33,264 nucleotides of DNA from a virus. Each line of letters opens with the position of its first letter. Position 1 is the stretch's first letter. The stretch is taken from positions 1 through 33,264 of the IMG/VR virus record IMGVR_UViG_3300042563_000447; one strand, given 5' to 3'. The translations under genes and the position numbers were made by a program. Shown here one piece after another: positions 23,792 to 31,361 of the stretch. Under the pieces are notes generated by a model that ran no database searches, was not told where the DNA came from, and saw nothing but the letters and a program-made list of their open reading frames with translations.

Positions 23792-25441
23792 TTAGTAACA
23801 AGAAACTACATTGTATGGATTGTACTTAGGCAATACAGGGAAGTTAACTGGAACAACACATACTGTATCACAAGAGTAACTATCAATCTCACATACACCA
23901 CAAGAACTTAACCATCCAGCAGTATCTCCAGCAAATGTACTAAGATTTGTTAAAGAGAATACCTCTAATAAATACTGATCAGCATCAAATGTACCAGAAG
24001 GATTATAATTTCTTGGAACATTGTGTTGTAAAATATATCTGTAGTATAATGCACTTCTATCAATAGAACTAATGATTTGGTTTCCTTGAGTAATCTCACG
24101 GATCCTAAAGTCAGTTGCTAAGAAGTTTTGTCTGTAAGATTCAGATAATGTAAGTTCTCTTACAACTGTTTCTCCTAAACCTTGAACTTGTAAACCTTGA
24201 CATTCTGTTACTACACAAATAGCATTAAATGTACATGGATCACCATTATAATCTACTTCAGAAGCATATAATTTAACTGGCTCTTTTTCATAGAAGTCAG
24301 AAATTTGGAATGTACAATCTCCAAACTTAGTGTCAACATATGCACCATTTAAGATTAAACCTGCACATGCACCTTCTACGTGTCCTGGAGATACATAATT
24401 ATTCCAAGTATCAGCACCATTTGCAGCTAAGAAAGAAGCAGGAGTTCCTGGAGCATACCAAAGAGTTCCATCCTCTGCTTGTACAACAACTTGTACAAAA
24501 GGACTTACAATTGGACGCTTAGTAATTGCATCTGCCCATAAAATCATTACTGTAGTTGAGTCAACTGCTACTGGAGCAATAGATCCTTCTGGACAACATC
24601 CAGTATAAGCATCACCTGTCCAATATGCATTGTGATTTAAAAATCTTAATGCAGGAGAACCTTTAACATCAATACGCAAAGAGTAAGTCTCACCACAGTA
24701 AAATTCTTTACAACAGTTAGTTGTAATACCACATCCTGTTTGTGCATGAGATGCTGTAACTGTATTAATAGTTACTGTTGCATCACCACCACCACCAACT
24801 AAAGTTACAATATTACCAGCAGTATATCCTTTTCCTGGATTAATAACAGTAACTGTTAAAACATTACCACCACCATCGGCAGTAAAAGAAACAACTAATC
24901 CTTCACCTGTACCACCAGTTGTAGTAGTAACACCTGTAAGAGCATAACCTGAACCATTAACAAGAATAGTTTCAGTTAATACACCACCACCTGCAGTCCA
25001 ATATGTTGAACCTACATGGATTACATTGTTTTGTGGCTCACATGGATCTACTGAATAAAATCTAGATACATACTTAGGGTTAACCATTTTAGACTTGTTA
25101 GTCTCTTGGTAACCACCAGTTAAAGGACCGATCTTGTCATTAGAATAAATTGCTGAACCAGCAAGATATAAATTACAACAAGGTGCAAAACCTTCATCAT
25201 TGATATCTACTGATAAATTTGTTTTTGGATTAAACCATCCAATATAACCATCTGTAGTTGCAGATGCAGCATTTGCAGATAACTGATTAAGTGAATAAGT
25301 TGGTAAACCATTAGTAGTTAAATAACCTTCAGATGTAGTAGCTGTTGTAGTGCTTCCATCAGGTAATGTAATTACTGTACCGATTTGTGTCCCGCCTGTG
25401 GCAAGAAATGCTTTCTTAAAAGCATGATTAAAATAACTCAT
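23792..25441 (-). CDS. Abundant-type virion structural protein with beta-solenoid-like insert (549 aa)
   Basis: The protein begins SYFNHAFKKAFLATGGTQIG. It contains PKYVSRFYSVDPCEPQNNV (122-140) and, at about 149-228, an inserted Gly/Thr/Val-rich segment with two turns of a GSGY/GKGY repeat (NGSGYALTGVTTTTGGTG, NPGKGYTAGNIVTLVGGGG) typical of extended beta-repeat modules in phage proteins. A C-terminal region follows with EFYCGETYSLRIDVKG and an ending rich in Cys (CGVCEIDSYSCDTVC). I do not recognise a named family; a head fibre, decoration or tail protein fits the context. Strong expression is suggested by an isolated terminator, its own AT-rich upstream element and less AT-biased codons than neighbours. 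The leader AAAACAAAAACAAAATG is Bacteroidota-like. No enzyme motif is seen. Confidence 0.8.
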   Translation of the reverse strand: MSYFNHAFKKAFLATGGTQIGTVITLPDGSTTTATTSEGYLTTNGLPTYSLNQLSANAASATTDGYIGWFNPKTNLSVDINDEGFAPCCNLYLAGSAIYSNDKIGPLTGGYQETNKSKMVNPKYVSRFYSVDPCEPQNNVIHVGSTYWTAGGGVLTETILVNGSGYALTGVTTTTGGTGEGLVVSFTADGGGNVLTVTVINPGKGYTAGNIVTLVGGGGDATVTINTVTASHAQTGCGITTNCCKEFYCGETYSLRIDVKGSPALRFLNHNAYWTGDAYTGCCPEGSIAPVAVDSTTVMILWADAITKRPIVSPFVQVVVQAEDGTLWYAPGTPASFLAANGADTWNNYVSPGHVEGACAGLILNGAYVDTKFGDCTFQISDFYEKEPVKLYASEVDYNGDPCTFNAICVVTECQGLQVQGLGETVVRELTLSESYRQNFLATDFRIREITQGNQIISSIDRSALYYRYILQHNVPRNYNPSGTFDADQYLLEVFSLTNLSTFAGDTAGWLSSCGVCEIDSYSCDTVCVVPVNFPVLPKYNPYNVVSCY

Positions 25442-25460
25442 TTTGTTTTTGTTTTTTAGT

Positions 25461-25490
25461 TAATAATATAATATACTATAATATAATAAA
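25461..25490 (-). promoter_or_regulatory. Putative promoter before the 549-aa structural gene
   Basis: The 88-nt gap after the ferritin gene is nearly pure A/T. On the minus strand it contains TTATAGTATATTATATTA, related to the TTTTAGTATATTTAATA element before the ring operon. Its position before a likely abundant structural protein with a dedicated terminator supports promoter function. Confidence 0.4.
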
Positions 25491-25529
25491 AATAATTAAG
25501 ATAACAAAATTATTTTTACTATAAATACT

Positions 25530-26144
25530 TTAGCCAGCCATTACTGTATCTAAAAGTCTTAATGCTATTTTGTCTGTACCAAAAGCTTCTAATTGATCCA
25601 TCCAATTTTGCATTTTATCATGTTCTTCAACTTGTTCTTTAAGATAAGCTAAACATAATTCATATAACATATGGTCACCATCTGATAATGCATGATTTGC
25701 CATATCTTTTATTTGGTTGCTTACTTCAATCTCATGATCAAATGAAAGTTTAACAATACTAGGAAGACCAGTAAAATTTTGTTTTGGTTGATCTAATCTA
25801 GGTGTTACAGGTTGTATACCAAAAGAAAGTAAATAAGTTCTTGCAATATCTGCATGTTTCATTTCTTCATCTGAGTATTTTCTCCATAAAGCAGCTGCTC
25901 CTTGATAACCTTTATTGTTCAACCACATAGACATTGACATATAAATTCTAGCAGAATACTCTTCTTGTTGTACTCTATAATTTAAATGACTTGCACATGA
26001 ATTATCAACTAAAGGATTCATTGTTTTTGTTGATGGAATTTCTGTTGTAGAACCAGCACTTGGAGCAATAACATTCATTATTTCATTTTCCAGTCCTACT
26101 ACTTTAGTTTCTGGTCTTTTTAACATTCTAGGTTTTTCCATCAT
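25530..26144 (-). CDS. Phage-encoded ferritin with N-terminal extension (204 aa)
   Basis: Residues about 50-190 align with bacterial FtnA-type ferritins: QQEEYSARIYMSMSMWL, GAAALWRKYSDEEMKHADIA, FDHEIEVSNQIKDMANHALS and LAYLKEQVEEHDKMQNWMDQ. Ligands of the di-iron ferroxidase centre appear intact: Glu61, Glu94 and His97 (site A), Glu138 and Gln171 (site B), with Glu170 and Glu174 matching the third-site region and Tyr68 matching the conserved Tyr near the centre. Known family role: oxidise Fe(II) and store it in a 24-subunit shell. The first 45-50 residues (MMEKPRMLKRPET ...) are extra and could tether it elsewhere. It lies 8 nt after a probable neck gene and before the 549-aa structural gene, so it is expressed late with virion proteins. 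Whether it assembles into the virion or acts in the cell is unknown. The fold call is firm; the biology is inference. Confidence 0.93.
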   Translation of the reverse strand: MMEKPRMLKRPETKVVGLENEIMNVIAPSAGSTTEIPSTKTMNPLVDNSCASHLNYRVQQEEYSARIYMSMSMWLNNKGYQGAAALWRKYSDEEMKHADIARTYLLSFGIQPVTPRLDQPKQNFTGLPSIVKLSFDHEIEVSNQIKDMANHALSDGDHMLYELCLAYLKEQVEEHDKMQNWMDQLEAFGTDKIALRLLDTVMAG

Positions 26145-26152
26145 TTAATTAT

Positions 26153-26854
26153 TTAGTTATTACGTTCTGCTCCATCTGATCCTCTAGAGAATTGATTTCC
26201 AGATTCTATATCTCCTGCTATAATGCTTATAGCTTCATCAATTATTAATTCTATAATATCATCTTTAAATTCACATTCTATATTTACAGGAGATACTAAA
26301 GTTGTATAAGGATCTACACAATCTTTAATTTGTATTTTTCTTGGTTGTCTATAGTATGCTAAGTCTACTGTTTGAATATTAAATTCATTATTAGTATATA
26401 TATTAATGTGATCATTTATTAAAGTAGCAAATGTTTCTGCCCACTCAAAACTTGGTTGTTTTAATTTATCTCTTAGAAGTTGATTAAGATTTCCTTCTTC
26501 TGCAAGATATACTGTCATTCTTCTTTTATCACAACAATCTTTTTGAGCAAATACATCTACTCTTTTCCATTGTAAATACTCAGTAGGAAGTGTTACAAAA
26601 GTATAATCTCCTTTATCAGTTAAATCAGTTAATGGAGCTTTAACAAGTAAAACCTGAAGATCATCTTTTCTTCTGGTAGATTGCTCATCACCTTCTTTAA
26701 CTAGATTAATTCCATGTAACTGTCTTCTAGCCCATTCTACTTGAGCTTTATTAAATGCTTCTACTACTTGCCAACATTCAATGTTGTCATAATCCTGAGA
26801 ATCAAGCTTGTTGATTCTCTGTTTCATCTTTACAGTAATAGTACTATTTAACAT
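26153..26854 (-). CDS. Probable neck/head-completion structural protein (233 aa)
   Basis: The N-terminal half is helical (MKQRINKLDSQDYDNIECWQ, VEAFNKAQVEWARRQLHGIN, followed by the basic STRRKDDLQVLLV). The centre is beta-type (DYTFVTLPTEYLQWKRVDVF, VDLAYYRQPRKIQIKD), and a helical C-terminus (IIELIIDEAISIIAGDIESG) ends polar. This 'helical start, VxAFNKAQ-EW-RRQ' layout is one I associate with a ring/head-tail connector protein of crAss-like phages, by recall. It starts 2 nt after the 49-aa gene's stop and is followed after 8 nt by the ferritin gene, so these are co-expressed. No enzyme motif is seen. Confidence 0.77.
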   Translation of the reverse strand: MLNSTITVKMKQRINKLDSQDYDNIECWQVVEAFNKAQVEWARRQLHGINLVKEGDEQSTRRKDDLQVLLVKAPLTDLTDKGDYTFVTLPTEYLQWKRVDVFAQKDCCDKRRMTVYLAEEGNLNQLLRDKLKQPSFEWAETFATLINDHINIYTNNEFNIQTVDLAYYRQPRKIQIKDCVDPYTTLVSPVNIECEFKDDIIELIIDEAISIIAGDIESGNQFSRGSDGAERNN

Positions 26855-26856
26855 AA

Positions 26857-27006
26857 TTATTTCTTTTTAGCCATTGCTTTAAATGTTCTTGCTAGTGCAG
26901 CTCTCTTAGGAGTACATGTAGGCTTAGACATAGGAGTACAAAATCCTTTATGTTTTGGATTCACAGCTTTTTGAATCCACTTTTTGTCTACTTTTTTAGT
27001 AGCCAC
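26857..27006 (-). CDS. Small basic Cys-containing protein (49 aa), GTG start
   Basis: A GTG at 27006-27004 shares its first G with the TAG stop of the 118-aa gene (TAGTG) and opens 49 codons to TAA at 26859-26857. The protein contains KKWIQKAVNPKHKGFC, TPMSKPTCTPKRAALA and RTFKAMAKKK. 'KKWIQKA ... C ... C-P-+-ALA+TFKxMAK' is a pattern I recall in small proteins near the capsid genes of many phages, so a real gene is likely. An AAGAAGAAATAG stretch precedes the GTG, and translation is probably coupled. It is highly basic with two cysteines. The role is unknown: a small head or DNA-binding protein is possible. Confidence 0.8.
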   Translation of the reverse strand: MATKKVDKKWIQKAVNPKHKGFCTPMSKPTCTPKRAALARTFKAMAKKK

Positions 27007-27362
27007 TATTTCTTCTTTTTAGCTCCAGCAATTCTATCAGCAAAAGTTGCTTTATTATATGGAGGAGCTAATGCTGCAAACTTAGCTTTTTTAGCAGAAC
27101 CACCCGTTTGAAACTTTGGTCTTTCAGAAACACATCCACCTGTAGCAGATCTTACTGTTCCTGGAGGGCATGAATGCTTTACTGGACGACTACTAATACT
27201 ACCACCTTTTTTAGCAAAACCATATTGTCCAGAAGTACCTAAGTTTTCTTGAGGAATACCATACATTTGAACTTTAGCTTTTGCTAAAACTGGTTTAGGT
27301 GTAGTACCACCATTAGCCATTTTAACTTTACCACCACATTTTGCACACATTAACTTTGCCAT
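27006..27362 (-). CDS. Lys-rich GG-motif protein with CxxC (118 aa)
   Basis: An N-terminal CAKCGG (6-11) gives a half zinc site, followed by MANGG (15-19), AKKGG (50-54) and FQTGG (84-88), then a Lys-rich tail (AGAKKKK). A central CPPGTVRSATGGC could pair two cysteines. It is basic and low in complexity, with no membrane segment. The MxxGG/FxxGG motifs are the same as in the 392-aa neighbour and in the large proteins near the left end. It ends TAG, overlapping the GTG of the next gene. It is probably a small virion-internal or assembly protein; this is inference. An 8-bp hairpin sits just upstream. Confidence 0.78.
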   Translation of the reverse strand: MAKLMCAKCGGKVKMANGGTTPKPVLAKAKVQMYGIPQENLGTSGQYGFAKKGGSISSRPVKHSCPPGTVRSATGGCVSERPKFQTGGSAKKAKFAALAPPYNKATFADRIAGAKKKK

Positions 27363-27379
27363 AACTATAAGTTTAAAAT

Positions 27380-27399
27380 ATCCCTAGTTTCCTAGGGAT
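27380..27399 (-). terminator. GAAA-loop hairpin between the 392-aa and 118-aa genes
   Basis: ATCCCTAG and CTAGGGAT form a perfect 8-bp stem; on the minus strand the loop is GAAA, a stable tetraloop. It is followed by ATTTTAAACTTATAG, a weak T-run. It may terminate part of the transcript of the 392-aa gene or mark an RNA processing site. Confidence 0.6.
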
Positions 27400-27409
27400 T
27401 ATTATTTAA

Positions 27410-28588
27410 TTATTTCTTTTTAGATCCACCTTTCTTATAACCTAATACAGTTTTTGCTACAGATTTAGCTTTAGAATATGCAGTACCTTTACCTGTATAG
27501 TTAGGATATCTTTTTTGTAACATGTCATCTGCAGACTTACCTGCCATTCCTGCACCTTTATAAAGTCCAGTACCTATTGGATTAGCAATAGCAGCTGCTG
27601 TTTTAGCAATTGGTTTAACATTTCTAGCTACACTGTTACCTATTTTTTTTGAACCAGTTACTATATCATTTACACCAGAAGCTACACCACCACCTTTTTG
27701 CATAACAGGTCTATTTTTTTTAACTTCTCTTCCACCAGAAGGACTTACTGATTTACCAAGTTTTAAATAAATACCTTTATTATTACCAGTACCTTTTGCA
27801 TCTTTACTAGATAAATTATAACTCATTGCACCTTTACCTTTTTCTACTTTTCTAGCAGCTGCTTTTGCTGTAATAGGAACACCTCCACCTTTTTGGAATC
27901 CTGGACGGTCATTAGATCCTTTAGCATCTTGTACTGCTTTAATACCTTGACCAACAGTTGAAGCTACATTAGCTACATCACCTGTAATCTTAGATACTTT
28001 ATCATAAGTAGAAGGTTCAGTACCAGCTTTGATACGTTCTGTTTTTGCATTTATTGCAGCAAGTTTTTGTTCTTGCTTAGCACTTTTCTTTTGATCTTTG
28101 TATGAAGGTGTGCCACCATCACCCATCTTCTTAGTCATACCACCACTTTGCATTTTCTTAGCCATAAGAGGTTTTGGACTAGCAGGACGAAGAGCTTTAT
28201 TCATTGCAGTTCTAGTCTTATCTGCATAAGGTTTGATTGCTTTATTTGCTGCAGCACCTTTAGCTCTTAAATTATCAGAACCAAGCATATAGTCTAATCC
28301 TCTTTGCATCTTACCTGTGATTGAATTATCAACTGATTTTGTAGAACCACCTTTTTGCATCTTAGCCACAGAGGATTTTGGTTTAATAGGTGCAAGAGTT
28401 TTATTCATTGCAGTTCTTGTTTTATCAGCATATGGCTTAATTGCTTTATTAGCAGCTGTTCCTGCTGCTCTTAGCTTATTAGAACCTAGAACGTAATCTA
28501 GACCTCTTTGTATTTTACCAGTAATAGAATTATCAACTTTCTTTTTAGTTGTTGATCCACCTTTTTGCATTTTTTTAATAGTTGCCAT
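27410..28588 (-). CDS. Lys-rich protein with tandem duplication and GG motifs (392 aa)
   Basis: Residues 7-76 and 77-145 are near-identical repeats, each opening MQKGGST and containing VDNSITGK, QRGLDY, LGS and ANKAIKPYADKTRTAMNK. A third copy begins at 146 (MQSGGMTKK) but diverges. Further GG motifs are FQKGGGVP, MQKGGGVAS and YKKGGSKKK at the end. The protein is strongly basic (Lys-rich), Ala/Gly-rich and probably largely disordered, with no enzyme motif. By composition it could bind DNA inside the capsid or coat the inner shell; nothing in the sequence proves it. It follows the 338-aa gene after 29 nt, and the hairpin at 27380-27399 lies just past its stop. Confidence 0.82.
   Translation of the reverse strand: MATIKKMQKGGSTTKKKVDNSITGKIQRGLDYVLGSNKLRAAGTAANKAIKPYADKTRTAMNKTLAPIKPKSSVAKMQKGGSTKSVDNSITGKMQRGLDYMLGSDNLRAKGAAANKAIKPYADKTRTAMNKALRPASPKPLMAKKMQSGGMTKKMGDGGTPSYKDQKKSAKQEQKLAAINAKTERIKAGTEPSTYDKVSKITGDVANVASTVGQGIKAVQDAKGSNDRPGFQKGGGVPITAKAAARKVEKGKGAMSYNLSSKDAKGTGNNKGIYLKLGKSVSPSGGREVKKNRPVMQKGGGVASGVNDIVTGSKKIGNSVARNVKPIAKTAAAIANPIGTGLYKGAGMAGKSADDMLQKRYPNYTGKGTAYSKAKSVAKTVLGYKKGGSKKK
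28154..28570 (-). repeat. Tandem 70-codon duplication inside the 392-aa gene
   Basis: Two adjacent units (28361-28570 and 28154-28360) encode near-identical 69-70-residue segments beginning MQKGG. The DNA differs at many third positions, so the duplication is not recent or has been kept under protein-level selection. Confidence 0.85.
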
Positions 28589-28617
28589 TTTATTTTAATT
28601 TTATATATTGTTTATAA

Positions 28618-29634
28618 TTAAGAATTCCATAATTTTTCAACAGCCATATTAAGATCTTTAAGAATGTCTTCATTTAAAGGATTCTTCATGTACTCAACTA
28701 CATCTGATACATTTCTACCAAGTAAAGCATTTGACTTTGCATGATAAATATAACCATCTGGCTTATTAATAATATACTTAAAAAATACGGAATCTCTAAC
28801 AATTGATTTAATTTTTAGTGTTTCCATATCCATTGTTGTTGCTTCAATAAAGGATTTTGCTGCTCTCTCTTTATTGCTCTCACCACCTTCACCATTAATG
28901 TACATGTCCATATTCTCATATATAACATCATTTGGTGTTGACTTTCTATATTGTGTACTATTTAAATCTACAACTTTTGCTATGTAGAATAACTTAGTAC
29001 TGTTCTTATCAAATAATTTTTGAAGTTCAGCTAAAGCTTTATTTCTTAATTTCTTATATTCAGTTCTAACCATTACAGTCTCTTCTTCTTTATCTAAGTA
29101 AAACTTAGGAGCTACTGCTCTAGACCGTGCATCATCAAAACTTTTTGCTACTATTGAAAATCCTCCTGCTTCAATAGCCATTAATTTAATCCTATCATAA
29201 GGATCTTTTGAATCTAAAAATAAAGGATCATTTCCACAAGCTATAACTATTTTATTCCAGAATTCTTTATTGTCTGGTCTTAATAATTGAACTTTATTCC
29301 AAAATTCTTTATCATCAATATCTATTACATTAGCAGCTAAATCCTTTTCAAGGTCTATAATTGTTAATCTAATTTCTTTTATTCTTGCTTCTCTAACTTC
29401 TGTAGGTAATAATTTAATCTCAGGTGCAAATTCATTTAAACCTGTTATGTATCTTATTACTCCATTGTTTTCTAGACAAGCTAGTTGTTCATAATGTTTC
29501 ACTCCATCATAGAGTGACATACCATAATTCTCCAGCCCCATATTAGTTGCTGCATTGTCAAAGAACGGTCTAACTGCAATTGTTGTTTTTTTGTTGTTAG
29601 CCTTGTTGGTTTCCACCATTGTGAAATTTTCCAT
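28618..29634 (-). CDS. Conserved-looking phage protein after the capsid gene (338 aa), unassigned
   Basis: The sequence is mixed alpha/beta and soluble: TTIAVRPFFDNAATNMGLEN, HYEQLACLENNGVIRYITGL, LLPTEVREARIKEIRLTIID, and later AIEAGGFSIVAKSFDDARSR, KKLRNKALAELQKLF and DVVEYMKNP. A short internal repeat (DKEFWNKVQLL, NKEFWNKIVIA) occurs near residues 107-130. I do not recognise a family or catalytic motif. It is the first gene after the capsid terminator and has a TTTAGTATA element and an A-rich AACCAAACAAAATG leader, so it probably begins a new transcript. Position suggests a head or head-completion role; that is inference only. Confidence 0.75.
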   Translation of the reverse strand: MENFTMVETNKANNKKTTIAVRPFFDNAATNMGLENYGMSLYDGVKHYEQLACLENNGVIRYITGLNEFAPEIKLLPTEVREARIKEIRLTIIDLEKDLAANVIDIDDKEFWNKVQLLRPDNKEFWNKIVIACGNDPLFLDSKDPYDRIKLMAIEAGGFSIVAKSFDDARSRAVAPKFYLDKEEETVMVRTEYKKLRNKALAELQKLFDKNSTKLFYIAKVVDLNSTQYRKSTPNDVIYENMDMYINGEGGESNKERAAKSFIEATTMDMETLKIKSIVRDSVFFKYIINKPDGYIYHAKSNALLGRNVSDVVEYMKNPLNEDILKDLNMAVEKLWNS

Positions 29635-29650
29635 TTTGTTTGGTTTTTAT

Positions 29651-29670
29651 TGGTTTATACTAAATTAAAA
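29651..29670 (-). promoter_or_regulatory. Putative promoter-like element after the capsid terminator
   Basis: The minus strand reads TTTTAATTTAGTATAAACCA directly after the T-run of the capsid terminator and 17 nt before the start of the 338-aa gene. It shares TTTAGTATA with the exact 22-nt element. Weak evidence, strengthened by position. Confidence 0.33.
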
Positions 29671-29697
29671 AAAAGGGAGAGTATTAGTCTCCCTTTT
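29667..29697 (-). terminator. Strong intrinsic terminator after the major capsid gene
   Basis: A perfect 10-bp stem (AAAAGGGAGA with TCTCCCTTTT) around a 7-nt loop, followed on the minus strand by eight Ts. It lies just past the stop of the capsid gene, as expected for a separately regulated, abundant transcript. Confidence 0.9.
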
Positions 29698-29713
29698 AGT
29701 TTATGCTTATTTA

Positions 29714-31333
29714 TTAGAATGATCCACCAGTTACAGGATTTCTCATAACTATTTTCAAGACCTTGGTAGGATCTTTTACCCAGATAGCTGGCATAGTTTG
29801 AGACATCATAACACGGTAACCATTAAACTGTCCAGAAGACTGGAATCCTTGGCTACGGCCCATATAGTCCATAGTTCCATTTTGGTACCACCACTTTAAC
29901 TGATTGTCCCAAGATAATTTTAACATAAAGATATTATCATTAGTATTATCTGTGATATCAAAGATAATGAATGAATAAGAACTTAATGGGAAACCATCTA
30001 TAATAGGATTCTCAATGTCATTTGTGTGAACATTGTCAAATGCTGGATTAAGTACAAACTTAACATTTGCCAAGAAAGGAATAACATAAGAAGTATAAGA
30101 GAAACCAAAGTTCAAGTCCATTCCTTTACCAGTGATTGCACCAATATCAGCAGCTTGAATTAATAAACCTGAAGAGATAGCCTCAGTTTTAATAGCTTCA
30201 TTTACCATTCTCATTCCACCCATACCTGTTTGAACTACTAAAGAGCGCTTAGGATCTGGACCTTGGAATTCAACCTTACCATTAAAGAAGTTATAGATTT
30301 CTCCACGGAACAAGTCAAGTGTAAAGTTATTCTTGTTATATACTCTTTTGAAAGAGTTATCCAACTGCTTCCATAAACCTACTGACAATCTTACATCATC
30401 TGGTCCATCTTGGCGAACTCTACCTCCATGACCCCACATTAAGTAAGTCTCAATGTCTGTTGCTACCTTAGAAAGGTGAGCAGCTTCCATGTTAGTTAAG
30501 AATGTTCTAGAAAGATCTCCGTTATCAAATGCTTTTTTAACTTTATCTTTACCCATTACCTTAACCATATCTTCTAAAGATGTGATAGAAGGATCTAAGT
30601 TAGACTTGTCAAATGTTCTCCAGATCTCAGTTACAGGAACTGTACCATCTGCATTCATTCCACCTTTGATCATTAAGTCTGCTCTTGAAGATACAGAATA
30701 ATGTACGTGAGCTTCTGCTCCACCAACAAAGTTATAGAATTCACGGAATCCTGTGTTAGTGATAATGTCAGAGAATCTCTCACCATATTCACCTCTTGCA
30801 GAACCTTTTCTGAATACTTTAGTACCATTAGCAAGATACTTGTTATCTAAGTATTTGTAGTTATCATTGTTAACTAACTGTACTGTATAGATAAAGCCAT
30901 CACCCATTGGAAGAATATCTTCTGCAGTGATGTACATCTCACAACCATTATATTTGTCATATGTGATGATATCACCATGTCCAAATTCTCTCTTGTTAAT
31001 TTTGATGCGGAAAGTTGTACCATCTACACCTTTAAACTCATTTTGTCCTTCAATGTCTTCAATGATGTATGGAAGATCTACAGAGACAGGAGTCTGCCAC
31101 TTATACTCTCCACGAGCATTATCAACATTAATTACATTTTTACCACCAAAAGATGATAATTGGTAAAGAGGCATTTCAACTCTTTGAGCCATTGCCCAAA
31201 GGTCTACTGGACCTAAGTCCATTGGATCTGCATCTTTCAGCATGTTCACCAAGTGGTATGAATCCACATGAGAACTTGCCGCATAGGCTGTATCCCTTAG
31301 GAATATGCCATTGTTCATTACTGGAGTTGCCAT
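29714..31333 (-). CDS. Major capsid protein, crAss-like (539 aa)
   Basis: The call rests on sequence recall and context. The protein begins ATPVMNNGIFLRDTAYAAS, with HLVNMLKDADPMDLGPVDLW, QLSSFGGKNVINVDNARGEY, FGHGDIITYDKYNGCEMY, AEAHVHYSVSSRADLMIKGG and a C-terminus ending IVMRNPVTGGSF. Length, order after an acidic scaffold-like gene, a strong private terminator and visibly less AT-biased codons (CGT/CGC arginines, CCA, GGT) fit the most abundant virion protein. The HK97-type fold expected for such capsids cannot be seen from primary sequence alone. No maturation-protease site is obvious, and the N-terminus has no long acidic delta region, so scaffolding would be supplied by the separate upstream gene. 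The leader AAACAAATATAAAAATG is A-rich. Confidence 0.85.
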   Translation of the reverse strand: MATPVMNNGIFLRDTAYAASSHVDSYHLVNMLKDADPMDLGPVDLWAMAQRVEMPLYQLSSFGGKNVINVDNARGEYKWQTPVSVDLPYIIEDIEGQNEFKGVDGTTFRIKINKREFGHGDIITYDKYNGCEMYITAEDILPMGDGFIYTVQLVNNDNYKYLDNKYLANGTKVFRKGSARGEYGERFSDIITNTGFREFYNFVGGAEAHVHYSVSSRADLMIKGGMNADGTVPVTEIWRTFDKSNLDPSITSLEDMVKVMGKDKVKKAFDNGDLSRTFLTNMEAAHLSKVATDIETYLMWGHGGRVRQDGPDDVRLSVGLWKQLDNSFKRVYNKNNFTLDLFRGEIYNFFNGKVEFQGPDPKRSLVVQTGMGGMRMVNEAIKTEAISSGLLIQAADIGAITGKGMDLNFGFSYTSYVIPFLANVKFVLNPAFDNVHTNDIENPIIDGFPLSSYSFIIFDITDNTNDNIFMLKLSWDNQLKWWYQNGTMDYMGRSQGFQSSGQFNGYRVMMSQTMPAIWVKDPTKVLKIVMRNPVTGGSF

Positions 31334-31361
31334 TTTTATATTTGTTTTATTTGTTACTTAA

